In this document: positions 7,468 to 15,400 of the stretch, piece after piece
Numbering within the stretch: position 1 is the first letter of the stretch
Layout of the letters: each line of letters opens with the position of its first letter
Assembly (NCBI RefSeq): GCF_014203895.1
Contig: NZ_JACHJY010000013.1
Coordinates: 124,001 to 188,000, forward strand
Direction of reading: 5' to 3'
DNA length: 64,000 nt
From: Streptomyces nymphaeiformis
GTDB taxonomy: Bacteria; Actinomycetota; Actinomycetes; Streptomycetales; Streptomycetaceae
Position numbers and translations under genes: made by a program
The notes under the pieces: generated by a model
Told to the model about the DNA's origin: nothing
Databases searched by the model: none
What the model saw: only the letters and a program-made list of their open reading frames with translations

Positions 7468-9726
7468 TCAGTGCTCCTTGACCAGACCGGCGTACGTGCC
7501 CCGCGCGGCGAGGAGTTCCTCGTGCCGCCCGCGTTCCACGACCGTGCCCCGGTCGAGCACGACGATCTCGTCGCTGTCGCGCACGGTGCTCAGCCGGTGG
7601 GCGATGACCACGCAGGCGCAGCCGCGACGCCGCAGGTTGTCGATGACGATCTGCTCGGTCGCCGCGTCGAGCGCGCTGGTCACCTCGTCGAGGATCAGGA
7701 CGCTCGGGCGGCGCACCAGCGCGCGGGCGATCTCCAGGCGCTGTCGCTGGCCGCCGGAGAAGTTGCGGCCGTCCTGCTCGACGCGGCTGCGGATCCCGCC
7801 GGGGCGGCGGGCCACCTCGTCGTACACGGCGGCGTCCTGGAGGGCGGCGACGACGGCCTCGTCGGGGACGGACGGGTCCCAGAGGGCCACGTTGTCGCGG
7901 ACCGTGCCCTCGAAGAGGAAGACGTCCTGGTCGACGAAGGAGACGGAGGCGGCGAGGGCACTGCGCGGGATGTCCTCCAGGCGCATCCCGTCGATGCGGA
8001 TCGCACCTTCCCACGGCGTGTAGAGCCCGGACATCAGCCGTGACACGGTGGACTTGCCGCTGCCGGAGCCGCCGACCAGGGCGACCTGCTGCCCGGGTCC
8101 GACGGTGAGCCGGAAGTCCTTGAGCAGCGGGGCGTCGAGCGGGCTGTAGCCGAAGGTGACGCCCTCCAGTTCGACGTGGCCGGTGAGGCGGCGGGTGGCG
8201 GCGTCCGGGGCGCGCCGGGTGTGGACCGGGTCGACGGGGAAGTTCTCGACGTCACGGAGGCGGGCGATGTCGGCGGCGAAGTCCTGGACGCGGCCCGCCA
8301 CGCCGTTGAGCCGGGTGATCGGGGCGGTGAAGCCGGTCACGAGGGCCTGGAAGGCGACGAGCAGGCCGACGGTGAGGTGCCCCTCCACCGCCCGCACGCC
8401 GCCGATCATGAGGATGAGCGCGCTGTTGAGCGCGGCGAGGGTGGGCGCGACGACCGCGAGCCAGGCGCTGGGCACGCCGAGCCGCTGCTGCACGTCGAGG
8501 GTGGTGGCGTGCTGTCCGGCCCAGCGCCGGAAGAAGCCGTCCTCGCCGCCGGTCGCCTTCATCGTCTCGATGAGCTGGAGTCCGCTGTACGCGGTGTTGG
8601 TGAGGCGGGCGCTCTCGGCGCGCAGCTTCTGCGTGCCGGTGGCCCGCAGGTGGACGACGATCCGGAGTGCGACGACGTTGAGCAGGGCGATCAGCACGCC
8701 GACGACGGTGAGTTGGGGGTCGTACGCCCAGAGCAGTACGGCGTAGAGCAGGACGACGACGGCGTCGACGGCCGCCGCGGCCAGGTCGCGTGCCAGCGTC
8801 TCGGCGACGGCGTCGTTCGTCTGCAGGCGTTGGACGAGGTCGGCCGGGTTCCGCTGGGCGTAGAAGGCGAGCGGGAGCCGGAGCAGGTGCCGCAGGAAAC
8901 GGGCGCTGCCCAGGGTGGAGGCGATGATCCGCCCGCGCAGCAGATTGGCCTGCTGGAGGGCGGTGAGGGTCGCGGTGAGGACGAGGGCGGTCGCCATCGC
9001 CGCGAAGACCACGCCGAGCAGGGACGTCTGGTTCCCGATCAGGAACATGTCGATGTACGTGCGGCTCAGGGCGGGCACCCACGCGCCGACGGCCACCAGG
9101 AGGAGGCTCGCGACGACCGCGGCGGCCATCGTGCCCGACGTGCCGCGCAGCCGGGCGGGCAGGGCGGCGAGGACACCGGGCCGGGTGCCGCCGCGACGGA
9201 AGCCGGCGCCCGGTTCGAAGGTCAGCACGATGCCGGTGAAGCTGGTGTCGAACTGGTCCATGGGGACGAAACGGCGCCCGCTGCCGGGGTCGTTGATGTA
9301 CACCCCCGGCCGGCCGAGGCGGCGCCCCGTGCCCTCGTACACGACGTAGTGGTTGAACTCCCAGAAGAGCACGGCCGGAGCGGTCACCTCGGTGAGCGCG
9401 GCCAGGTCCATCTGCATGCCCTTGGCCTGGAGGCCGTAACCGCGCGCCGCCTTCAGGAGGTTGCCGGCCCGGGAACCGTCACGGGAGACGCCGCAGGCGA
9501 TCCGGAGCTCTTCCAGCGGGACGAACCTGCCGTGGTGCCCGAGGACCATCGCGAGCGCGGCGGCGCCGCACTCGACCGCCTCCATCTGGAGCACGGTGGG
9601 GGTACGGACGGTACGGGGCCGTCGGCCCTTGGCGGCGGGTGTACGGCGTCGGGACCGGCCCGCCGGTGGGAGCCGGCGGTCCGTGGACCGGGCCCGGGAG
9701 GGAGCGGTCGCCCGTGCCGCGCTCAC
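7468..9726 (-). CDS. NHLP export ABC transporter with C39 double-glycine peptidase
   Basis: This 752-residue protein joins an N-terminal C39 cysteine peptidase (Cys53 in VECGAA, His126 in FNHYVVY, Asp146 in INDPGSG, oxyanion Gln47) to a six-helix exporter domain and an ATPase domain (GGSGSGKSTVSRL, FSGGQRQRL, LILDEVTSALD). It should cut leader peptides after Gly-Gly and export the core. Its GTG start at 9726 overlaps the stop of the HlyD-like gene in a GTGA, showing translational coupling. All catalytic residues are present, so the transporter looks active. The frame stays open far upstream, but that part is low-complexity arginine-rich shadow. Confidence 0.9.
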   Translation of the reverse strand: MSAARATAPSRARSTDRRLPPAGRSRRRTPAAKGRRPRTVRTPTVLQMEAVECGAAALAMVLGHHGRFVPLEELRIACGVSRDGSRAGNLLKAARGYGLQAKGMQMDLAALTEVTAPAVLFWEFNHYVVYEGTGRRLGRPGVYINDPGSGRRFVPMDQFDTSFTGIVLTFEPGAGFRRGGTRPGVLAALPARLRGTSGTMAAAVVASLLLVAVGAWVPALSRTYIDMFLIGNQTSLLGVVFAAMATALVLTATLTALQQANLLRGRIIASTLGSARFLRHLLRLPLAFYAQRNPADLVQRLQTNDAVAETLARDLAAAAVDAVVVLLYAVLLWAYDPQLTVVGVLIALLNVVALRIVVHLRATGTQKLRAESARLTNTAYSGLQLIETMKATGGEDGFFRRWAGQHATTLDVQQRLGVPSAWLAVVAPTLAALNSALILMIGGVRAVEGHLTVGLLVAFQALVTGFTAPITRLNGVAGRVQDFAADIARLRDVENFPVDPVHTRRAPDAATRRLTGHVELEGVTFGYSPLDAPLLKDFRLTVGPGQQVALVGGSGSGKSTVSRLMSGLYTPWEGAIRIDGMRLEDIPRSALAASVSFVDQDVFLFEGTVRDNVALWDPSVPDEAVVAALQDAAVYDEVARRPGGIRSRVEQDGRNFSGGQRQRLEIARALVRRPSVLILDEVTSALDAATEQIVIDNLRRRGCACVVIAHRLSTVRDSDEIVVLDRGTVVERGRHEELLAARGTYAGLVKEH

Positions 9727-10529
9727 GGCAGCAGCCAGTCGACGGGGCGCTGCGCGGACAGGTGGACGGCGCCGGTGACGGGCGTGCCGGACTCGGGGGC
9801 GTGCGGCGGCCCGTCCGAGGACGACCAGGCGTATCCGGAGGCGGTGGCGGGGGAGCGGTCCAGGGTCACCAGGACGGCGACCGGATCGCCCGCGCGGGAG
9901 AACCGCGCGGCGAGCCCGGCGTCTCCGAGGAAGGCACCGAGTTGCGCCTGCGTCTGCGGGGTGCGGCCGACGGCGGCGACACGGCCGCGGAGCACGCCGT
10001 ACCGGTCGCGCGGGACGGACTGGACGCCGAGGTCGACGGGGGCGCCCACGCGGAGCGCGGCGGCGGTGTCCCCCGGCAGGTACAGGACGGCCCTCAACGG
10101 GGCGTCCGGGTCGGTCACGCGCTCGACGGTCGCCACATCGGCGCCGGTGGTGACGACCGAACCCAGCCTGGCGTACAGCGTGGTGACGCGACCGCCGGCC
10201 ACGGCACGGACGCGCCGGTCGCCCTGTTCCGTGCGGACGGTCAGCAGCGGCGCGCCGGGGGCGACGGGCCGCCCCTCCTCGGCGAGGACCTCGGTGACCT
10301 GCCCGGCGACCGGGCTCTGCAGCAGATAGGTGCCCTCGGCGTGGGTGAGGAGGCCGGGCGCGTTCACCTTGGACGTCACCGTGCCGGTGAGGGCCCAGAA
10401 GCCCGCGGCGGCCATGACGACGACGGTGACGGCGAGCACGAGACGGCCCTGGGGGCGCGCGAAACGCACGGGGACGTCGAGTTCTTCGGGTGATTGCAGC
10501 TTGGAAAGCGCATTGCGGCGGAACTGCAC
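9723..10529 (-). CDS. NHLP bacteriocin system HlyD-like secretion adaptor
   Basis: The 268-residue protein has one N-terminal membrane helix (about residues 30-50, LVLAVTVVVMAAAGFWAL) followed by a biotinyl-lipoyl-like hairpin (SPVAGQVTEVLAEEGRPVAPG) and a beta-rich C-terminal domain. This is the membrane-fusion/HlyD organisation used in NHLP secretion clusters. The GTG at 10529 follows a GAAGGA ribosome site. It is first in the transporter operon, after a strong hairpin that separates it from the precursor gene. Confidence 0.85.
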   Translation of the reverse strand: MQFRRNALSKLQSPEELDVPVRFARPQGRLVLAVTVVVMAAAGFWALTGTVTSKVNAPGLLTHAEGTYLLQSPVAGQVTEVLAEEGRPVAPGAPLLTVRTEQGDRRVRAVAGGRVTTLYARLGSVVTTGADVATVERVTDPDAPLRAVLYLPGDTAAALRVGAPVDLGVQSVPRDRYGVLRGRVAAVGRTPQTQAQLGAFLGDAGLAARFSRAGDPVAVLVTLDRSPATASGYAWSSSDGPPHAPESGTPVTGAVHLSAQRPVDWLLP

Positions 10530-10593
10530 GGACTATTCCTTCGGCTGCATTCAATCGATTGTTTCTGTCGGGTCTTCGAGGCCGTTTTTGGGC

Positions 10594-10636
10594 GTCCGTG
10601 AACCCCGGAACCGGAGAGGTTCCGGGGTTCACGGAC
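10594..10636 (-). terminator. 18-bp perfect hairpin between precursor and secretion genes
   Basis: Arms 10594-10611 and 10619-10636 are perfectly complementary over 18 bp around a 7-nt loop. The hairpin lies 45 bp after the precursor stop and 65 bp before the HlyD-like start on the same strand. No T-run follows on the minus strand, as is common in Streptomyces. It probably works as a partial terminator that keeps precursor mRNA in excess over transporter mRNA. Confidence 0.75.
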
Positions 10637-10681
10637 AGTGCTCTGTCGGATACCGAATCAGATGGTGACTCGGTTGCCGAA

Positions 10682-10933
10682 TCAGATACCGGCGATACCG
10701 GTGACGCCCGCGGTGTTCACCGAGACGCCGGTGATGCCGGAGGCCAGGCCCGGGACGCCGGAGACGAGGCCCTCGACGCCCTGGACCGTCTGCAGGGAGC
10801 CGACGGTGCCGAGGAGGTTGGTGACGTCGCTGGTCGCAGCGCCGACGAGACCGCCGGAGATGGTGACGAGACCGCCGGAGACGGCGTCGAGGTCGGCGTC
10901 GGAGATCTCAGCGGTCTCAAGGTCGTGACGCAT
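10682..10933 (-). CDS. Double-glycine leader precursor peptide with Cys-free Gly/Val-rich core
   Basis: The 83-residue peptide has a 21-residue leader with an acidic helix (LETAEISDADLDAVSGG) of the mersacidin/NHLP double-glycine type, ending at G20-G21. The predicted core (residues 22-83, 62 aa) is hydrophobic, rich in Gly, Val, Leu, Ser and Thr, and has no Cys or aromatic residue. A second SGGLV at 26-30 repeats the cleavage-site sequence. The ATG at 10933 has a GAAGGG site about 9 nt upstream. It stands at the head of the NHLP secretion genes, so it is the likely cargo. Without Cys it cannot form lanthionine rings, and no modification enzyme is nearby. Confidence 0.82.
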   Translation of the reverse strand: MRHDLETAEISDADLDAVSGGLVTISGGLVGAATSDVTNLLGTVGSLQTVQGVEGLVSGVPGLASGITGVSVNTAGVTGIAGI

Positions 10934-11295
10934 GATGCGCACCCTTCGTTCATGGGGGGGGAATCCGTCTTCTGCGGCCGCAGCGGGATTGATCAAATCA
11001 CGTGAACGGCTGGCCGGAGAAATTCGGTTGACGCTTCCGCTCGGGTGTTTCTGCACTGCGGGAAGCGGCCGTGCACCCACATTCACCGAATGGCGACACC
11101 TTCTCCTCGGAACCGAGTAACGGATTCGGCGCCCCCGCCTCGCGCGAGGAACTTAAACGGACAGAAGGGTTCCGTCCGGGCGGCCCAGGACCCCTGGCTG
11201 TCGGGGAACGGTGAAGGCGCCGCTCCTCGACACGCACACGTTGTGCAGGTTTCCGGCAGGCGCGCGGCGCCCTCTCCGGGGCGCTCCGGCCGGAC
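10934..11295. other. 362-bp non-coding region upstream of the precursor gene
   Basis: The region holds the promoter and leader of the precursor operon and the 3' flank of the neighbouring GNAT gene. Visible items are a 12-bp palindrome CCTCGCGCGAGG at 11138-11149, and a possible 33-codon minus-strand frame at 10998-11099 (beginning VSPFGECGCTAAS) with a GAGGAG run 3 nt before its GTG. Neither is firmly supported as functional. Confidence 0.5.
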
Positions 11296-11760
11296 TCAGG
11301 CCTCGGGGGCCATGTCGTACGTGACCCACATCGTGCGCGTGGCCACCTGGTCGTACTTGGACCGGGCGCGGTGGTTGTCGTCGGCGGTGATCCAGCGGAC
11401 GACGCTCCAGCCGCGCTCGGCCCCGATCCCGCGCAGGGCCCCGAGCAGCAGGTCCGCCACACCGGAGCCGCGCTCGGCCGGATCCACGAAGAGGTCGTCG
11501 AGCCAGCCGCCGACGGTCGCGGACAGCGGGCGCGCGAAGGGCCGGAAGTGCGCGAGTCCGACGAGCCGCCCGTCGGCGGCCTCGGCCACGAGGCCCTCCA
11601 CCTCGTGGTCCGGGTCGTGGATCCAGGACCAGACGAGCCGCGCGGCCTCCTCGGTCTGCTTGACCCGGTAGAAGTCGGCGTAGCCCCGGTACAGGGCGCG
11701 CCACTGGTCGAAGTCGCCCTCCCGGACCGGACGGATCGAGACGGCGGCGGTGTCGGACAT
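11296..11760 (-). CDS. GNAT family N-acetyltransferase
   Basis: The 154-residue protein shows the GNAT fold: IRPVREGDFDQWRALY at the start, strand 4 LDDLFVDPAERGSGVADLLLGAL with the acetyl-CoA-binding R-G-x-G-V/A turn, and the later WSVVRWITADDNHRARSKYD segment. The ATG at 11760 was preferred to a GTG seven codons upstream because a GAGGAG run lies between them. Substrate unknown. It is divergent from another GNAT gene, 143 bp away. Confidence 0.85.
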   Translation of the reverse strand: MSDTAAVSIRPVREGDFDQWRALYRGYADFYRVKQTEEAARLVWSWIHDPDHEVEGLVAEAADGRLVGLAHFRPFARPLSATVGGWLDDLFVDPAERGSGVADLLLGALRGIGAERGWSVVRWITADDNHRARSKYDQVATRTMWVTYDMAPEA

Positions 11761-11903
11761 GTCTTCACGCTCCTCACGCACCGCTCCCTGCGGTGCGGAC
11801 CAAGTGGATCACGTAGGGGATGACCTGCGGAGTTCGGACCGGGCGCCGCTACGGCGGCCTTTTTCAGGGGGTACTCACACGGGCGTGCGATAGGTTCCGG
11901 ACC

Positions 11904-12452
11904 ATGACTCAGCTCGGCCCGGCCGCTTGGCCACCCGCCCCGATGAAGACCGAACGGCTCGTGCTCCGGGAGTCCGAGGCCCGGGACCGCGCGGCGTTCG
12001 TCGCACTCTTCTCGTCGCCGGAGGTGGGCACCTACGTCGGCGGCCACCGTCCCGGCGACGAAGTCGACCGCGCGATGCCCGAGGTGCCCGGGCGGCGCCC
12101 CCGCCTCTTCGTGATCGAACTCGACGGAGCGATGATCGGCATGGTCACGCTGGACCGGCGCGGCGCGGACCGCCGGGGGCACGTCCGTCCGGAAGCCGAA
12201 GAGGCCGAACTCGGTTATATGTTCCTGCCGGAGGCCTGGGGACGTGGGTACGCCGCCGAGGCGTGCGCGGCGGCACTCACCTGGTTCGCCGGCGCACACC
12301 CCGGCGAGCCGGTGGTCCTCTCCACCCAGACCGCCAACACCCGCGCCGTGCGCCTCGCGGCGAAGCTGGGCTTCACCGAGGTGGAGCGGTTCGAGGAGTA
12401 CGGCGCGGAGCAGTGGTTCGGGGTGTGGTCGGAGGGCACGCCGTCGGGTTGA
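11904..12452 (+). CDS. RimJ/RimL-type GNAT N-acetyltransferase
   Basis: The 182-residue product begins with the typical MKTERLVLRESEARDRAAF strand/helix, has ELGYMFLPEAWGRGYAAEAC with the acetyl-CoA-binding GRGYA loop, and ends with the TQTANTRAVRLAAKLGFTEVERF region seen in RimJ/RimL-like enzymes. The ATG at 11904 was chosen over far upstream starts. It probably acetylates a small molecule or a protein N-terminus. Confidence 0.85.
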   Translation: MTQLGPAAWPPAPMKTERLVLRESEARDRAAFVALFSSPEVGTYVGGHRPGDEVDRAMPEVPGRRPRLFVIELDGAMIGMVTLDRRGADRRGHVRPEAEEAELGYMFLPEAWGRGYAAEACAAALTWFAGAHPGEPVVLSTQTANTRAVRLAAKLGFTEVERFEEYGAEQWFGVWSEGTPSG

Positions 12453-12462
12453 GCCGGTGAGG

Positions 12463-15400
12463 TCAGTCCGACGGCGCGTCGTCGTCCGGCACGTATCGCC
12501 GCACGATCGCGAGGTGGCCGCGGGCGCTGACGGTGTGGGGGTGGTCGCCGCCCAGCACCCGCTCACGGTCGGCCACCACCTTCTGCAAGAGGCGGAAGGC
12601 TTCGCCGGTGCGCCCCGCCAGCGAGTAGCACACGGCGAGGTTCGTGCGGGTGGTCAGGGTGTCGGGGTGGTCGTCGCCCAGCACCCGTTCGCGGACCGTC
12701 GCCACCTGCTCGCCGATCTCGATCGCTTCGTCGACGCGTCCTCCCTCGGCGTAGGAGACGGCGAGGTTGGATCGGGCGTTGAGGGTGTCGGGGTGGTCGA
12801 CGCCGAGGAGCTGCCGGCGGTGCGTCGCCGCCTGCTCGCCGATCTCGATCGCCTCGTCGAAGCGCCCCGCCTTCTGGTAGGCGGAGGCGAGGTTGACGCG
12901 GGTGGTGAGGGTGTCCGGGTGCAGGTCGCCCAGGAGCCGAACGCGGTCCTCCAGCACCTGCTCCCCGAGGACGATCGCGTCATCGACGCGTCCCGTCTCC
13001 CAGTAGGAGACGGCGAGGTTGGAGCGGGCGGTGACGGTGTGGGGATGGTCGTCACCAAGGAGCCGCCGGCGGTCTGAGAGCACCTGCTCCTCTATGGCGA
13101 TGGTCTCGTCGATGCGTCCGGCCTGCCCGTAGGACATCCCGAGGTTGCTTCTGGCGGTGAGGGTGTCGGGGTGGCCGTCGCCGAGGACCCGTCGGCTGTC
13201 CGACAGCACCTGCTCCTCGATGACGATGGCCTCGCCCACGCGCCCCCCGTTCCGGTAGGAGGCGGCCAGGTTGCCCCAGGCGCGGAGGGTGTCGGGGTGG
13301 TCGTGGCCCAGGAGCCGCTTGCTGTCGGCCACCACCTGCTCCTCGATGGCCGTGGCTTCGCCCGTACGCCCGGCCTGCCAGTAGGCGGTGGCGAGGTTGG
13401 CGCGGGCAGTGCGGGTGTCGGGGTGGTCCTGGCCGAGTACCCGCTCTCGAATCGCCACCACCTGCTCCCCCAAGGAGATCGCTTCTCCGGTGCGTCCTGC
13501 CCGCTGGTAGCAGGTGGCCAGGTTGGCGCGGACGGTCAACAGGTTGGGGTGGTCGTCGCCCAGCACCCGTCCGCCGTCGGCCAGGATGCGCTCCCCGATG
13601 GTGATGGCGTCGTAGGTGTGCCCGGCCTGATAGTAGGCAGGGGCGAGAGTGGCCAGGGAACCGAGGGTGTCGGGGTGGTCAGGGCCGAGCATCCGCTCCT
13701 GGTCAGCCACCACCCGCTCCCCGAGGGCGACGGCCTCGCGGGTGCGTCCGGCCTGCCAGTAGGAGGTGGACAGGTTGGCGCGGGCGCTGACCGTAGCGGG
13801 ATGGTCGTCCCCCAGAGCCCGTTCAGCGGCGGCCACCACATGCTCTCCGATGGTGACGGCCTTACCGATGAGGCCCGCGTTCCGGTGGGCGATGGCGAGG
13901 CAATTGCGGGCCGAGAACGTATCGACGTGGTCGTCGCCGCGTAGTCGTTCGGCGGTGTCGGTCACCTGCTGCCAGTAGGAGGTGGCGGCGTCGGCCAGGC
14001 CCGCGTCGAGGAGGCTCTTGCCGGCGCGGTACATGACCCGACCTCCCGGGGAGTCCCAGAGCCGGTCCCCGCCGTGGTCGGTGAGGGCCTCGGTGTTGGC
14101 GCGCAGCGCGGCGGCCAAGTCCGGGTGCGGCTGGTCGACGTCGGGCCAGACGTGCAGAAGCGCCTCGGCAGCCGTGTCGACGAGGCCCGCCAGGTCGGCC
14201 TCCGGGGTGTTCTCCCGGACCGCGCGGGCGGTGAGGGCGTGGATGCGGATCGCCCGGGGCTCGGCGCGGGTGTCACAGGTCAGCAGGGCGTAGCGGTGCA
14301 GCAGCCGCAGCACCGAGTGGGCTCGGACGGGGGTGACCTCGGGGTCGTACGGGGTGAGACGGTGGAGCAGGGGCCCGGAGGCCCACAGGGCGTGAGGGTG
14401 GCCCGCGGGGTCCAGGAGGGCGGCCAGACGCAGGGCCTGGAGGGCGAGGCCGGTCGTGTCGGCGGCTCGTGCGGCGTCGAGGGACAGCAGCAGCGCCACG
14501 GTGATCTGCCGGCCGTAGCCCTCGGTGTCGGCCGTACCGGGCAGGGCGTCCTCGAGCCGTGTCCGGCGGTCGGCGAAGATCCGCAGGTACGCGGTGCAGG
14601 TGAGTTCCTCGTTGATCATGTGGGCCGCCGCAAGGCCCAGGGCCAGCGGGAGGTGCCCCAGGGCCTCGGCGAGCGCCGGGGCGCGGTCGTCGAGGAGGTG
14701 GCCCATGCGGTCGCCGTGCAGACGGTCCCGCAGATAGGCGTCGGCTTCGTCCGTGGTGTAGACGTCGATGTCGACGCGGGTCCTGCCGCCTCCGGTCAGG
14801 CGTGCGTCGTTGAGCCGGGTGGTGGCCAGGACCCACCCCGTTCCCGTACGGCTGACGGGCCACCAGCCGTTGAGCGCGTCGGGACGGGTGATGTCGTCGA
14901 GGACCACCAGCCACCGCCGGTCCGTCGAGGCCAGCCACTTCAGCAGGGCCCGGGCATCGCCCTCCGGGTCGTCGCCGGTCGCGCCGGGCAGCCGGATCTC
15001 GGCGGCGACCTGGGCGTACTGGGTGATCACCTGCTGCACCTCGGTCGCGGACACCCACACCACCAGGTCGACACCCTGTTCGCGGGCGTCGGTGGCGCAG
15101 GCGGCGGCGAGCTGCGTCTTGCCGAACCCGCCGCCGCCGGACAGCACCTGGGTGAGCACCACCGCCCCGCCGTCCGACCGGGCCGTGTCGATCAGGCCGC
15201 GCAGGGCAGCGCGGGGCTGGAACGCGGAGGCGAGGGTGGGCACCGGGCCCACCTCGACGGGCCACGCCACCCCGTTCGGGCCCGGTGGCGTCCCGCCGCC
15301 CCCGAGCAGGTCCTCGAGCGCGGTCGTGGTCCCGGGGTGCCCGTGCCGCGTGACGAGACGGGCGAAGCCGGGCAGGCCGAGGGCCTCGTGGACGGGGACG

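Noticed and set aside
3495..7481. A 1328-codon plus-strand open frame opposite the NHLP ABC and beta-lactamase genes
   Set aside because: It is a shadow produced by high GC at third positions. The minus-strand genes carry clear Walker, signature and beta-lactamase motifs, while the plus frame is low-complexity Arg/Gly/Glu-rich.
8176..10329. 717-codon plus-strand frame across the C39 and HlyD genes
   Set aside because: Acidic, Gly-rich shadow frame with no motif; the opposite strand is fully explained.
9727..10632. Upstream extension of the C39 transporter frame
   Set aside because: The extension overlaps the whole HlyD-like gene in another frame and has no family similarity; the GTG at 9726 with GTGA overlap is the natural start.
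10682..10933. Lanthipeptide precursor
   Set aside because: The leader is of the right type, but the core lacks Cys and no lanthionine synthetase is in the window.
10934..11086. Longer precursor starting at 11086 (51 extra residues)
   Set aside because: GG leader peptides of this type begin shortly before the acidic LETAEISDADLD helix, and the ATG at 10933 has its own ribosome site.
11234..11246. GCACA-CGT-TGTGC inverted repeat
   Set aside because: Five-bp arms are expected by chance in DNA of this composition, and it lies at the 3' side of the GNAT gene.
12480..13990. CRISPR-like periodic repeats
   Set aside because: The 126-bp repeats encode TPR units in one open frame; there are no short repeats with unique spacers.
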